Notes: a model not told the origin generated them from the sequence alone. Positions 8,772 to 18,103 are shown, counted from the stretch's first letter. The stretch: 64,000 bases of DNA from Planosporangium flavigriseum (GCF_011947225.1 NZ_JAATVW010000015.1:62001-126000), one strand, 5' to 3'. Numbers and translations: made by a program.

Positions 8772-8862
8772 GCCGCTCAACGGTTTCCGGGTGGTGCACC
8801 GTCCGGATGTCCCGTAGTCGCAAGGGGTTCTCCTCCCTCGCCGGGTGTGACATCGTCAAGTC

Positions 8863-9720
8863 ATGGTGCCCGGCCTGCCGAGGCTTTCGGGGAAGAGGCG
8901 CGTGTTCGCGGCCACCGTGGCGCGCCTGCGGGCCGAGAACGCGGCGCTGCGCCTGGCGGCCGCCGAGCACCAGCGCGTGGCCGCCGAGCACCAGCGCCTG
9001 CTGGCGGCCGAGCGGCGACTCACCGAGCAGCTACGGCACATCATCCTGCCCGGGCCGGCGATGCCGTTCATGCTGCCGGGCCTGCAGGTCGCGGTCCGGT
9101 ACGTACCCGCCTCTCGCGGCGCACCGGTAGGCGGAGACTGGTACGACGCCACTGCGTTGCCCAACGGCAGCGTCATCCTCACCGTCGGCGACGTCGCGGG
9201 ACACGGACTCACCGCGGCGGCGACCATGGTCGAACTGCGACACGCGCTCGCCGCGCTGACCGTCACCATCACCACCGACCCGGCGGAGCTGCTCGGGTAC
9301 CTCAACCGGGTGCTGTACGGCCGGCGCGGTGAGCAGCCGCGCACCGCGACCGCGGTCATCGCCCGGTTCGAGCGGACCACGCGGGTGCTGACCTGGGCGC
9401 AGGCCGGGCATCCCGCGCCGCTGCTGGTGCGCGGTGGCGCGGTCAGCGAATTGAACCGGCCGACCGGCGCGCTGCTCGGCGCCAGCGTCGCGACCGAGTA
9501 CAAGACGGCGTCCCTGACCATGGCCTGCCGCGACACGCTGCTGCTCTTCACCGACGGGCTGATCGAGCCGCCGGGAGGTGGGCCAGACGACCGGCTCGAC
9601 GACGTCGCCGACTCGCTGCTGGCGAGCATCGGCGACGACTGCTCCCTGCCCGATCTGCTGCGCAGGCTCCCGCCGGCGAATCCGGCCGACGACCTGTGCG
9701 CGCTGGTCGCCGTGTTCTGA
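8863..9720 (+). CDS. SpoIIE/RsbU-type PP2C serine phosphatase
   Basis: 285 residues. An alanine/arginine-rich coiled coil with a repeated AAEHQR heptad (about 15-55) precedes the phosphatase domain, which begins ILPGPAMPFMLPGLQVAVRYVPAS. Metal-binding motifs are GGDWYDA, VGDVAGHGLTAA, LLFTDGLIE and the terminal NPADDLCALV. Proteins with this layout dephosphorylate anti-sigma-factor antagonists or act in two-component output. No sensor domain is attached, so the coiled coil is the likely interaction surface. ATG 8863 is the first ATG in frame; GTG 8866 is next to it. Confidence 0.88.
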   Translation: MVPGLPRLSGKRRVFAATVARLRAENAALRLAAAEHQRVAAEHQRLLAAERRLTEQLRHIILPGPAMPFMLPGLQVAVRYVPASRGAPVGGDWYDATALPNGSVILTVGDVAGHGLTAAATMVELRHALAALTVTITTDPAELLGYLNRVLYGRRGEQPRTATAVIARFERTTRVLTWAQAGHPAPLLVRGGAVSELNRPTGALLGASVATEYKTASLTMACRDTLLLFTDGLIEPPGGGPDDRLDDVADSLLASIGDDCSLPDLLRRLPPANPADDLCALVAVF

Positions 9721-9734
9721 GGAACAGGAGCACT

Positions 9735-11381
9735 TTACGTACCAGGATTGCGGCACAGCCGGATCCAGCGGTACCCGTAGCCGGCCAGGTCGAGCGCGTC
9801 CAGCCGCCCCACCGGGCCATAATCACGGTCGCCGAAGACCTGGTTGGGATCGTCCGCCTCCCCGTACAGCTCGCTCAGGTCGACCCGGACGTCGTCGGTA
9901 CCGAGGTTGTGCAGGAAGACCATCGTGCCGGTGCTCCCGTCGGCGCGGTGCGCGAGGATGCCCGGCGGCAGCTTCTGATCAATGTGGGCGCAGGTTCCGG
10001 CGCTGACCTCGGGACTCTCCCGCAGGGTGCGGATCATCCGCTCGAACCAGCCGAACAGCGAGTCCTGGTCGTGGCGCTGGGCGGTCACGTTGACCTTCTG
10101 GTATCCATAATCGCGGCTGTCGACGACCGGCCGGATCGGCTCGTCCGCGCTGGTGAAGCCGCCGTTGGGCGCACGCGACCACTGCATCGGCGTACGGATC
10201 GAATTGCGCCCCGGCAGCGCGAGGTCGTCGCCCATGCCGATCTCCTCGCCGTACCGCAGCACCGGCGTACCGCGCAGCGTGAACTGCAGCGAGTACGCGA
10301 GTTCGATCCGCCGCCGGTCGCCACCGAGCATCGGGGCAAGCCGGCGGCGGATTCCCCGGTCGTACAGTCGCATGTTCTCGTCCGGACCGAATGCGGCGAA
10401 GACGTCCGCGCGCTGCTCCGCGGTCAGCCGGGACAGGTCGATCTCGTCATGGTTGCGCAGGAACGTCGCCCACTGGCCACCTCGCGGCAGCTGCGGGGTG
10501 TCGCGCAGCGCCTCGATGATCGGCTCCGGGTCCTGGCGGGCCAGGGCCAGCATCAGGCGGCCGTTCAGCATGAAGTCGAACAGCATGTGCAGTCGGCTGT
10601 TGGAGCCACCGGCGTCGGCGAAGTATCCGGGGAGCCTGTCCGGCTCCACGTTCGCCTCGGCGAGCAGCACCGCGTCGCCGCGGCGCCACTGGACGTGCTG
10701 GCGTAGCTCGGTGAGGAAGTCGAAATCCATCGGGCACGGGTTCTTGCCCGGCTCGGTCAGCTCGATGATGAACGGCACGGCGTCCATGCGGAACCCGGCG
10801 ACCCCGAGTTGCAGCCAGAACGCCATGATCTTTTTGACCTCTTCGCGTACCCGTGGGTTGTGGTAGTTGAGGTCGGGCTGGAAGTCGTAGAAGCGGTGGT
10901 AGAACCAGGCCTTCGCGGTGCGGTCGTAGGACCAGGTCTCGCGCTGTTCACCGGGGAAGACCATGCCCTGGTGCCGATCGGGCGGCTCGCTGTCGGTCCA
11001 GATGTACCAGTCGCGGTACGGGGAGTCGGGTGACGAGCGGGCCGACCGGAACCACGGGTGCTCGTCGGAGGTGTGGTTGACGACCAGGTCGATCATCACG
11101 CGGATACCGCGGTTGGACGCCTGGTGCAGCAGTTCGGCGAAGTCGCCGAGGCTGCCGATGCGAGGGTCGACGGTGTAGAAGTCGGTGATGTCGTAGCCGT
11201 CGTCGCGGCCGGGTGAGGGGTGGATCGGGTTCAGCCACAGGCAGGTGACGCCGAGGCGGGCCAGATAGTCCAGGCGCCCGATCAGGCCGCGCAGGTCACC
11301 GATGCCATCGCCGTCGGAGTCGGCGAACGTCTCCACGTCGAGGCAGTAGATAACCGCCTCTTTGTACCAGTACTCGCTCAT
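9735..11381 (-). CDS. GH13 trehalose synthase-like enzyme
   Basis: 548 residues from ATG 11381 with a GGAGAG Shine-Dalgarno. The N-terminus YWYKEAVIYCLDVETFADSD and the region-1 motif DLVVNHTS are typical of TreS/GH13_16. The catalytic nucleophile is Asp in GFRMDAVP, the acid/base Glu lies in LLAEANV, and the transition-state Asp in FLRNHDEID. RTPMQWS near the C-terminus is also TreS-like. TreS interconverts maltose and trehalose; a different glucanotransferase or glucosidase specificity cannot be excluded. Its neighbours give no maltokinase or GlgE, so it stands alone. Confidence 0.8.
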   Translation of the reverse strand: MSEYWYKEAVIYCLDVETFADSDGDGIGDLRGLIGRLDYLARLGVTCLWLNPIHPSPGRDDGYDITDFYTVDPRIGSLGDFAELLHQASNRGIRVMIDLVVNHTSDEHPWFRSARSSPDSPYRDWYIWTDSEPPDRHQGMVFPGEQRETWSYDRTAKAWFYHRFYDFQPDLNYHNPRVREEVKKIMAFWLQLGVAGFRMDAVPFIIELTEPGKNPCPMDFDFLTELRQHVQWRRGDAVLLAEANVEPDRLPGYFADAGGSNSRLHMLFDFMLNGRLMLALARQDPEPIIEALRDTPQLPRGGQWATFLRNHDEIDLSRLTAEQRADVFAAFGPDENMRLYDRGIRRRLAPMLGGDRRRIELAYSLQFTLRGTPVLRYGEEIGMGDDLALPGRNSIRTPMQWSRAPNGGFTSADEPIRPVVDSRDYGYQKVNVTAQRHDQDSLFGWFERMIRTLRESPEVSAGTCAHIDQKLPPGILAHRADGSTGTMVFLHNLGTDDVRVDLSELYGEADDPNQVFGDRDYGPVGRLDALDLAGYGYRWIRLCRNPGT

Positions 11382-11405
11382 CGGCGTCCGTCTCTCCACG
11401 TGGTC

Positions 11406-11436
11406 GAGGGGGCGGTTTCTATGTGCCCGCCCCCTC
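11406..11436 (-). terminator. Terminator of the P450 gene
   Basis: A 10-bp stem GAGGGGGCGG (11406-11415) pairs with 11427-11436 across an 11-nt loop. It sits 15 bp past the minus-strand P450 stop codon and just upstream of the GH13 start. Confidence 0.7.
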
Positions 11437-11450
11437 GGTCGCCGCAAACG

Positions 11451-12662
11451 TCAGAGAGATCGAATCGCGTCGAAGGTGACGTCGAGCCGTGCCGGACCGC
11501 GGAGATTGATGTTCGCCTTGTACTCCACTGGCTCCAGCAGGCGTGGCGCGACAATTCGCTGCGCGAACGCGTCCAGGGCGACGGCCGACTCCAGTCGGGC
11601 GAGCCCGGCGCCCAGGCAGAAATGGATCCCGGCGGCGAAGGCGAGGTGCCCGCCCGGCTTGCGGGTGATGTCGAAGCGGTCCGGCTCGTCGAATACGTCC
11701 GGATCACGGTTCGCCGCCGCGATCAGCAGTACGGCGATGCCGCCGTCGGGTACCTCCACCTCACCGACGGGCAGCGTGCCGCGGGCGGCCCGGGTCGTCA
11801 TCTGTACCGGCGGGTCGTAGCGCAACGTCTCCTCGGTGCACCCGTCGACGAGATCGGGGCGGGCCCGCAGGGCATCGAGCTGGTCGGGGTGGCGCAGCAG
11901 CGCCAGGACGGCGTTGGCTATCAGGTTGGTCGTCGTCTCGTGCCCCGCGACCAGCAGCAGTACGCACGTCGCGAGCAACTCCTCCTCGTTGAGCTTGTCG
12001 CCCTCGGACTCGGCGTGGACCAGCAGCGACAGCAGGTCCTCGCGCGGGTGGGTGCGCCGCTGTGCGATCAGTGTGGAGAAGTACCGGTTGAACTCCGTCC
12101 GCGCGCCCTCGGCCACCGCCACCCGCTCCGGGTCCGGGTCGGTGAACTGCGGGTCGAGCCCGCGGGCGAGCTGCGCCGACCAGGCCCGGAGCCGCTCATG
12201 GTCCTCGGCCGGTACGCCCAGCAGTTCGCTGATGATCTGTACGGGGAGCGGGTACGCCAGGTCGTCGATCACGTCCATGCGCCCCTGTTCCGCCACCCGC
12301 CGAAACAGTGAGTCGACGATTTCGGTGATCCGGGGGCGCAGCGCCGTCACGACCCGTGGGGTGAACGCCGAGGAGACCAGGCGCCGCAGGCGCGTGTGGT
12401 CGGGCGGGTCCAGCGACAGGAACGACAGGGTCGAGATTTCCAGGTTGGGCGCGGTGAGCGCCGAACGGTACCGCTCGCTGCTGGCGTGCGGGTGGCGCAG
12501 TACGGCGGAGCAGTCGCGGTGCCGGCCCGTCACCACCAGCAGGCCATCGATCAGCGGGAGCGGCGAGGCCTCTCGCATCTGGCGTAGGAGGGGGTACGGG
12601 TCGGCGCGGAGAGCCGGGTCGGCAAGCATGGTGAGGTCGATCGTCGGCGATGTCATAGTCAT
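11451..12662 (-). CDS. Cytochrome P450 (bacterial class I, CYP105/107-like)
   Basis: 403 residues. The I-helix oxygen-binding motif is LLVAGHETTTNLI, the K-helix ExxR is in EETLRYDPP, and the heme ligand Cys lies in FAAGIHFCLGAGLARLE. These are full-length, intact P450 landmarks. It has no membrane anchor, so it is soluble and needs a ferredoxin partner that is not encoded nearby. Substrate cannot be assigned; the lack of adjacent biosynthetic genes argues against a dedicated antibiotic cluster. ATG 12656 is an alternative start 6 nt inside. Confidence 0.92.
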   Translation of the reverse strand: MTMTSPTIDLTMLADPALRADPYPLLRQMREASPLPLIDGLLVVTGRHRDCSAVLRHPHASSERYRSALTAPNLEISTLSFLSLDPPDHTRLRRLVSSAFTPRVVTALRPRITEIVDSLFRRVAEQGRMDVIDDLAYPLPVQIISELLGVPAEDHERLRAWSAQLARGLDPQFTDPDPERVAVAEGARTEFNRYFSTLIAQRRTHPREDLLSLLVHAESEGDKLNEEELLATCVLLLVAGHETTTNLIANAVLALLRHPDQLDALRARPDLVDGCTEETLRYDPPVQMTTRAARGTLPVGEVEVPDGGIAVLLIAAANRDPDVFDEPDRFDITRKPGGHLAFAAGIHFCLGAGLARLESAVALDAFAQRIVAPRLLEPVEYKANINLRGPARLDVTFDAIRSL

Positions 12663-12727
12663 AGACTGACGCCTATGTGGTGCGGGTGGAAGGTCCGCTC
12701 GATAGGTAGAACATCGCAGATAGCGCG

Positions 12728-12767
12728 AGGCGCCGCCGTCCGTGACGGGTCACGGACGGCGGCGCCT
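12728..12767 (-). terminator. Strong terminator of the ECF sigma operon
   Basis: A perfect 18-bp stem (12728-12745 with 12750-12767) with a CGGG loop begins 13 bp after the stop of the minus-strand membrane protein. It also separates that operon from the start of the P450 gene. Confidence 0.85.
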
Positions 12768-12779
12768 GATGCGTGCGTA

Positions 12780-13634
12780 CTACCGCTGGCCGGCCGGGGC
12801 CTGCTGGGTCGGGTACTGCTGGGTCGGGTACTGCTGGGCCGGGGCCTGCTGGGTCGGGTACTGCTGGGTCGGGGCCTGCGTGCGCGGGTTCTGCTGCGCC
12901 GGCTGCTGGGGGGCGGTGCCCGGCCGGCTCGGCTGGGTCGAGCGCTGGCCGTTGCCGGCGGCGGGCCGGCTCGGCTGGGTGTACGGGCGGTCGCTGGGTG
13001 CCGTGCTGGGACGGTCGGCACCCGACCAGCCCGGCCAGCTCGGCGAGCCGCTGGGCCGTCCGGCGTCCTCCGGGCTGTAGCTCCGGCCGTCCGTGCCGGG
13101 GTGCTCGCCGTCCTTGTCGAAGGTCGCGCTGACGCTCGGCGCGGGGGCGGGCGTCGTGGGCTTCTGGTTACCGGCCGGGTAGTCCGGGATCACGCTGTGC
13201 ACGGTGCGGTCGAACGGCTGCTGCAGCGGCTCGGGTAGGGCGCCGGCGGCGCCGGCGCCACCGATGCTCGCCACGGCGACGGTGCTCACGGCGGCGGCCT
13301 TGGCCGCCCAGCCCAGCGCCACAAACTTGCCGACCATGGTGGCGAATGCGGTCTCGATAGCCATCTTCTTCTGTCTCCACTTCGGTAGTCCGGCCACCTG
13401 CCGCCGTGCGGCAGGCCCGTGAACGTTGCTTGCTGCCGTCGCCGGCAGGTCGCCCTTTTCGGTGAAGACGCCGGTGGCCAACATCGCCGCCAGACGGGGA
13501 CTCGGCTGTCCGGGTCGGGTGCCGGCCGAGCGCAGCGCCGCGGTGAACGCGGTCAACTCCGGCTCGGTGGCGAAGGCCCGACGCCCGGTCAGCAGAGCTT
13601 CGACAGTGGCATCGTCGATGCGGTCTCCGGTCAT
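12780..13634 (-). CDS. Membrane protein, probable anti-sigma partner with Q/P-rich tail
   Basis: 284 residues from ATG 13634, which overlaps the sigma stop codon by 4 bp (ATGA) and has a G-rich Shine-Dalgarno. The N-terminal ~85 residues (DRIDDATVEALLTGRRAF...ELTAFTAALR) resemble the cytosolic part of actinobacterial anti-sigma-like proteins. One TM segment follows at about 100-125 (WAAKAAAVSTVAVASIGGAG). The exported remainder is low complexity and ends in PTQQYPTQQAPAQQ-type repeats encoded by tandem DNA repeats (about 12,788-12,890). No zinc HxxxCxxC anti-sigma motif is seen, so the role is inferred from position. Confidence 0.75.
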   Translation of the reverse strand: MTGDRIDDATVEALLTGRRAFATEPELTAFTAALRSAGTRPGQPSPRLAAMLATGVFTEKGDLPATAASNVHGPAARRQVAGLPKWRQKKMAIETAFATMVGKFVALGWAAKAAAVSTVAVASIGGAGAAGALPEPLQQPFDRTVHSVIPDYPAGNQKPTTPAPAPSVSATFDKDGEHPGTDGRSYSPEDAGRPSGSPSWPGWSGADRPSTAPSDRPYTQPSRPAAGNGQRSTQPSRPGTAPQQPAQQNPRTQAPTQQYPTQQAPAQQYPTQQYPTQQAPAGQR

Positions 13635-14248
13635 CTCGCCCCCGTAATCTCGGAACCGCTCGCTGGAGGTACGGACTGTGACGTGAGTCTCACTCGAAGT
13701 GAAGTGATGGCGCGGCGTTGCAGCTGTTTCACCGCGCCCGTGCTCTTGCCCATGATCTCCGCGACCTGCTCGGTGCTGAGGTCGCCGAGCACGCGGAGCA
13801 GTACGACGGCCCGCTGGTCGGAGGGCAGTTCCGCGCAGACCTGCCGGACCCAGCCCTCTTCGAGTCCGGCCAGGACGTCGGATTCGACATCGTCGCCGGG
13901 CATCGACTCCAACACGTCGTCGGAGGTCAGGTGCGGGGTTTTGGCCAGGCGGCGACGTTCGTCCAGTAGCCGCCGGTGGGCGATGGTGAAGACCCACGAG
14001 CGGAACCCCGCCTCGTCGCCCTCGAAACGGGGCAGCCCAGAGAAGACTCCGATGAACACTTCGCTGGCCAGGTCATCCGGCTCGACCGCGCCCTGCATCC
14101 GCAGGTAGCCGGTCACCTGGCCCGCCAGGTCGGCGTACAGGCGCTCGAATGCCCATGGTGAACCTGCCCGCGCTGCCGCGAGCACAGAAGCGAACACCTC
14201 ACCGAGCACCAGCGCCCAAACCGTCGATCGTGCGGAATCTGCGATCAC
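13631..14248 (-). CDS. ECF-type RNA polymerase sigma factor
   Basis: 205 residues from GTG 14248. Region 2 is visible as AFERLYADLAGQVTGYLRM...DDLASEVFIGVFSGLPRFEGDEAGFRSWVFTIAHRRLLD (given here in two parts), and region 4 as LPSDQRAVVLLRVLGDLS followed by VAEIMGKSTGAVKQLQRRA. This is the SigM/SigK-like ECF group. It is translationally coupled to the downstream membrane protein, which supports a sigma/anti-sigma pair. Several in-frame GTGs within the first 25 codons make the exact start uncertain. Confidence 0.88.
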   Translation of the reverse strand: MIADSARSTVWALVLGEVFASVLAAARAGSPWAFERLYADLAGQVTGYLRMQGAVEPDDLASEVFIGVFSGLPRFEGDEAGFRSWVFTIAHRRLLDERRRLAKTPHLTSDDVLESMPGDDVESDVLAGLEEGWVRQVCAELPSDQRAVVLLRVLGDLSTEQVAEIMGKSTGAVKQLQRRAITSLRVRLTSQSVPPASGSEITGAR

Positions 14249-14341
14249 ATCGGTCCGGGCGCCGGGAAGCTGATTCTTTTTCGTGGCTGCAGTTCGGCCG
14301 GGGCGCGGGTGGCGGCCCGCTGCCCCGACGAGCCCGTACGC

Positions 14342-15307
14342 TCAGGTCACGTGAATGTGCGACGCGATGGCATCGCCGATCCCCTTCTGGACCCGGGGAT
14401 CGAGCATCGCGTTCAGGATGGCGGTGTTGAGCTGGTCCTGAGTCGGTGCCTGAGCATTGCCGGTCGGAATATTGCCAACGGCGGTCGCGAGGCCGTCAAG
14501 CTTGGTAAGAGAGGTCTTCACGTCCGTGGCGATGCCGGGGATCGGCCACCACAGGGCCCGCTCGATTCGCGGTAGATACTCCTGGATCGGCTCGTTGCCG
14601 ATGAGTACGCCCATCAGGTCGTCTCCTCCGATGACCATTGCTTGGAATTGCGCGAGGGTGCCCCGGAACGCATCGCCGTCGCAGCTGGGCTGGGAGCCGA
14701 TCGTGAGCCTGCTGCCGAATTGCAGGATGGTCGGCGTGCGGCGGGAGTAGGGCGTCCAGCCCGATGAGTCGTCGCCCGGGTAGGCCTGTCGATATGGTGC
14801 CGCGGGATTGGTGCCGTACGACGATGCCCACAGCGGATCGTCGCCGGGGATCGTGTCGCCGTACGCCCATCGCGGGGCGTAGTGGATGACCCATTTACCG
14901 GTCTGGCTGCGGAGCAGGTCGCAGGCCTGAGCCCCGTACTGTGGCGCCACGTCGTCGTAGCCCCAGTGCTCGGTGTCGACCTGGATGAAGAACTGAGGCG
15001 TGGACCGCCACCACGGGGTCTGCGCATCGAGGTAGTTCAGAAAGTAGCTGACCTGTTCTGCGATCGCTCCGTGGCCGTTGTTTCCCGGGGTGCGTGGGAC
15101 CAGGTACGCCCCCATGCAGGGCACCCCCGCCGCGCGTGCCCGGTTGAGCGCTTCCCCGTAATGGATGTGTTGGGTTCGGGTACCCTCCGTCGCTTTGTGG
15201 GTGAAGAACGTGATGCCGTCGCGAACTGCCGCCGCGACGTCCATGGGGCCCCGGTCCCAGTCGTAGTCGGACGCGTCAATCCCAGCCGAAAATCGGCATG
15301 GCTGCAT
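14342..15307 (-). CDS. GH25 (lysozyme-like) domain protein
   Basis: 321 residues from ATG 15307. SAGIDASDYDWDRG and DGITFFTHKATEGTRTQHIHY match the N-terminal beta-strands of GH25 muramidases. FFIQVDTEHWGYDD supplies the acidic catalytic strand and WASSYGTNPAAPYRQAYPGDDSSGW the later half of the barrel. No signal peptide is visible, which suggests either a phage-derived enzyme or non-Sec export. The last 70 residues (IPGIATDVKTSLTKLDGLATAV) are helical and resemble tails of phage or tailocin-associated lysins. The start lies just after a run of ten G (C on the + strand). Confidence 0.75.
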   Translation of the reverse strand: MQPCRFSAGIDASDYDWDRGPMDVAAAVRDGITFFTHKATEGTRTQHIHYGEALNRARAAGVPCMGAYLVPRTPGNNGHGAIAEQVSYFLNYLDAQTPWWRSTPQFFIQVDTEHWGYDDVAPQYGAQACDLLRSQTGKWVIHYAPRWAYGDTIPGDDPLWASSYGTNPAAPYRQAYPGDDSSGWTPYSRRTPTILQFGSRLTIGSQPSCDGDAFRGTLAQFQAMVIGGDDLMGVLIGNEPIQEYLPRIERALWWPIPGIATDVKTSLTKLDGLATAVGNIPTGNAQAPTQDQLNTAILNAMLDPRVQKGIGDAIASHIHVT

Positions 15308-15685
15308 CACCGCCCCCCCCCCTGCAGGTCGGTTCGTCGTTGATTCTCGGTGCCGTCTTTTTCGGTGCCGTCTTTTTCGGTGTCGTCGCCGAATGAGCCC
15401 ACGCACTTGAAGGCAGCCGGATAGGCGCTGTCCGAATAAATTCGGTTTCATGGATTGTCCGGCCGTGCTCTCGCCGGGGCTGTCGGGGCCTTTCGCCCAC
15501 GCCGCTCGCTGTCGAGATACGAAGCGGGATTACGCAAAATATAGAGCCCTATACTGAGCGTAGTCAAGAGATCACTGAACCTAAGCTGCTCGCCGGCCGT
15601 GTCATGTCCTATGTGGAGTAGGTGGTTGGGGTACGCTCCGTTATCTCCGTCCACCCAGGGATCGTCGGTAAGCGGGGGAGCAGCG
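15308..15685. other. Intergenic region with poly-C tract and 15-bp repeats
   Basis: No gene is recognised. A run of ten C (15313-15322) sits directly before the GH25 start on the minus strand. At 15347-15390 a 15-bp unit (TCGGTGCCGTCTTTT) is repeated about 2.5 times. The remainder presumably holds divergent promoters for the GH25 gene and the small + strand gene. Confidence 0.6.
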
Positions 15686-15952
15686 ATGGCAGTGCTGGGA
15701 AGCGTCGTCAGGTACATCATCAGTGCCACTGATGAGGAGGCGATTCGCCGCCGGGCCTCGTTCGGACCGGCGACGCCTGTGCAGTCTCCGCCGGTGGCCG
15801 GGGATGAACTGCCCGCCCTGGTGACCAAGCACTACGGAGCCGAGCCAGGCGTTGAGGTGGTCGACCTGATGCTCGAGCTCGACGGGGTCGGGGCGTACTG
15901 GGTCGGAGCGGTGCGGCAGGGCAACAAGGGGGAGCCGGGCAGTTGGTGGTAG
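15686..15952 (+). CDS. Small hypothetical protein (88 aa)
   Basis: ATG 15686 has a strong GGGGGAG Shine-Dalgarno 6 nt upstream. The product (MAVLGSVVRYIISATDEEAI...) is compact, has no TM segment and ends in WW. I recognise no domain. It is on the same strand as the double-GGDEF gene 114 bp downstream but the gap makes an operon uncertain. Confidence 0.6.
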   Translation: MAVLGSVVRYIISATDEEAIRRRASFGPATPVQSPPVAGDELPALVTKHYGAEPGVEVVDLMLELDGVGAYWVGAVRQGNKGEPGSWW

Positions 15953-16066
15953 CTGCTCGTGGCGGGCCGGTGAGAGGATCACATCTCTCAGGATTAGCTA
16001 GTCGCGGTCGATAGGTGGCTGACTACTAACCGCTGCGTCGCCGCGATAGGACTACGAGCCAACGCC

Positions 16067-18103
16067 ATGACCGCTGCACCGCCATACGCCGCCTCGACGG
16101 CCCCGAACCGCCGGGTACGGGTGATCCGTCGCAGCAACGCGTACAGTGCGGTCGGTCCGGTCCTGGCCATCAGCTACGTCGTCGGCACCTGGGGCGCGCC
16201 GCGTCGGCTGCTGATGCTCGCGGTGATCGGTGCCATGCTGAGCGTGGCGGTTTTCGGCTCGTGGCAGGCCGAGCGGATCGCCCGTACCCGGGCGCGGGTG
16301 CCCCTCCAGTTCTGCGGCGTCGTCGCCAGCCTCACCGGCTCGGCCGTGCTCGGTCTGCTCGACGGCGGTGTAGCGAGCCCGATCGGCGCGCTGATCCCGT
16401 TCTCGCTGATCTTCCTTGCGATCCTGGTGCCGCCGCGACCGTTCGTTGCCGTCGCGGCCCTGGGGCTGGTGGCGTACTGGACCGTCGTGATCCTCGGCGA
16501 CCCGGCCCCGCCCGGGTACCCCTTCGCGCATACGCTGGCCTTCGGCGGCATCGCGTACCTGTGTCTCCGGCACTCGCGCGTGCTCGCGTCGCTGCGGCGC
16601 CGCCTCGCCGAGATCTCCCGGATCGACCCGCTGACCGGTTGCCTGAATCGGCGCGGATTCGACGAGCGGCTGGAAGAGGAACTCGCCAAGGCGACACTCA
16701 CCGGTGACTCGGTGACCCTGATCCTCATCGACCTGGACAGGTTCAAGGAGATCAACGACAGCTACGGCCACCACGTCGGGGATGAGCTGCTGACCTGGAC
16801 CGCCCGTACGCTCAGCGCTGAGCTGGGCCCCCATGATGCGGTCGGCCGGATCGGCGGCGACGAGTTCGCGGTCATCCTCGGCGGCTCGGATCCCGGCCCT
16901 TCGGCCGTCGTCGGCCGGCTTCGGGGTGCCATTCAGGACACCACGCCGGCCAGCTTCGGCCACGCCAGCTTCCCCGCCGACGCCTCCACGATCGCGGAGC
17001 TCAAACACATCGCTGACGAGCGGGTGTACGCCGACAAGGCGACCCGCGACCGGCCCGTCCCCTCGGCGGCTGCGGTGGAGGCCGCGGTGACGGCGTTCCG
17101 CGGACAGGTCGAGCGGCAGGCCCCGGTAGCCGTCTCCCGCCTGGAACGGCGCCGGAACTCCATCGGCGACGCCGGCCGGTTGTCGGTTCTGAATTGCATC
17201 GTGGGCCTGCTCTACGCCGCGTTGTTCGCCTGCGGTCAGCCCAACTGGCTCGGCATCGCCGCTCTCAGCGTCCTCGGCGGCACGCTGGGGCTGATCCTGC
17301 TGGCGGCAGCGGACTGGCTGAGCCGCTCCGCGTCGGCCCGCACCATCATGAGCGCGATGGCAGCGGTCCTGTTCGTCATCTCGGGCGGTACCGCCTACCT
17401 CGACGGCGGCGTCAGTGCCCCGACCGGAGTCGGGCTGCTGGCCGCGATGCCGCTTCTCGCGCTCGGTACCCGAGCCAAGGCCGTGCTGCCAGCCCTGGGT
17501 GCCGCGTCGCTGCTCTACCTTGCCGTCGCCTACTTCGGGGGAGCCTCCAGCGACTGGTACATCGTGGCCCACCTGCTCGGCGCCGTTGCCGCCTCGCTGG
17601 TCTGCGCGCGGCAAGGGGCGGAAGCCGCCCGCCGGCGCGCGTTGATGAGCCGGCTCTCCCGCGTCGACGTCCTCACCGGCTGCCTCAACCGCCGCGGCTT
17701 CGAGGACAGCTTCACCGCATTCGTCGCCTCGGGCCGTGGCGCCACGATGCTGATCCTCGACCTCGACGGCTTCAAGCAGCTCAACGACTCCCGGGGGCAT
17801 GCGGCCGGCGATGAGCTGCTGGCCTGGGTCGGGCAGACGCTACGCGACTCCGTCGGCGGTGACGACATCGTCGGCCGGCTCGGTGGGGACGAGTTCGTGG
17901 TCCTCGTCGGTGTTGCCGACGCTACCGATGTCGTCGGTCGGCTGCGCGAGACGCTGGCCGTGCGTACCCCGGTCAGCATCGGGGCGGCCGTGCTGGGGCG
18001 GGACGGCAACGACTTCGACAGCCTGTACGCGAGCGCGGATGCGCGGCTGTACGCGGAGAAGGCGCAGCGGCGGGGGGCGCGTACGGGGTTGGCCTCCCTC
18101 TAG
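16067..18103 (+). CDS. Double membrane-GGDEF diguanylate cyclase (TM-GGDEF-TM-GGDEF)
   Basis: 678 residues made of two similar halves. Each half has about five hydrophobic segments followed by a GGDEF domain. Half 1 has TM segments at about 28-165, RIDPLTGCLNRRGF at about 185, LIDLDRFKEIND and GGDEF at 263-267. Half 2 has TM segments at about 375-510, RVDVLTGCLNRRGF, LILDLDGFKQLND and GGDEF at 606-610. Both signatures and both metal-binding strands are intact, so both domains could make c-di-GMP. The shared TGCLNRRGF string implies internal duplication. GGDEF dimers are the active form, so intramolecular pairing is possible (inference). The end overlaps a convergent GntR gene by 4 bp. Confidence 0.9.
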   Translation: MTAAPPYAASTAPNRRVRVIRRSNAYSAVGPVLAISYVVGTWGAPRRLLMLAVIGAMLSVAVFGSWQAERIARTRARVPLQFCGVVASLTGSAVLGLLDGGVASPIGALIPFSLIFLAILVPPRPFVAVAALGLVAYWTVVILGDPAPPGYPFAHTLAFGGIAYLCLRHSRVLASLRRRLAEISRIDPLTGCLNRRGFDERLEEELAKATLTGDSVTLILIDLDRFKEINDSYGHHVGDELLTWTARTLSAELGPHDAVGRIGGDEFAVILGGSDPGPSAVVGRLRGAIQDTTPASFGHASFPADASTIAELKHIADERVYADKATRDRPVPSAAAVEAAVTAFRGQVERQAPVAVSRLERRRNSIGDAGRLSVLNCIVGLLYAALFACGQPNWLGIAALSVLGGTLGLILLAAADWLSRSASARTIMSAMAAVLFVISGGTAYLDGGVSAPTGVGLLAAMPLLALGTRAKAVLPALGAASLLYLAVAYFGGASSDWYIVAHLLGAVAASLVCARQGAEAARRRALMSRLSRVDVLTGCLNRRGFEDSFTAFVASGRGATMLILDLDGFKQLNDSRGHAAGDELLAWVGQTLRDSVGGDDIVGRLGGDEFVVLVGVADATDVVGRLRETLAVRTPVSIGAAVLGRDGNDFDSLYASADARLYAEKAQRRGARTGLASL

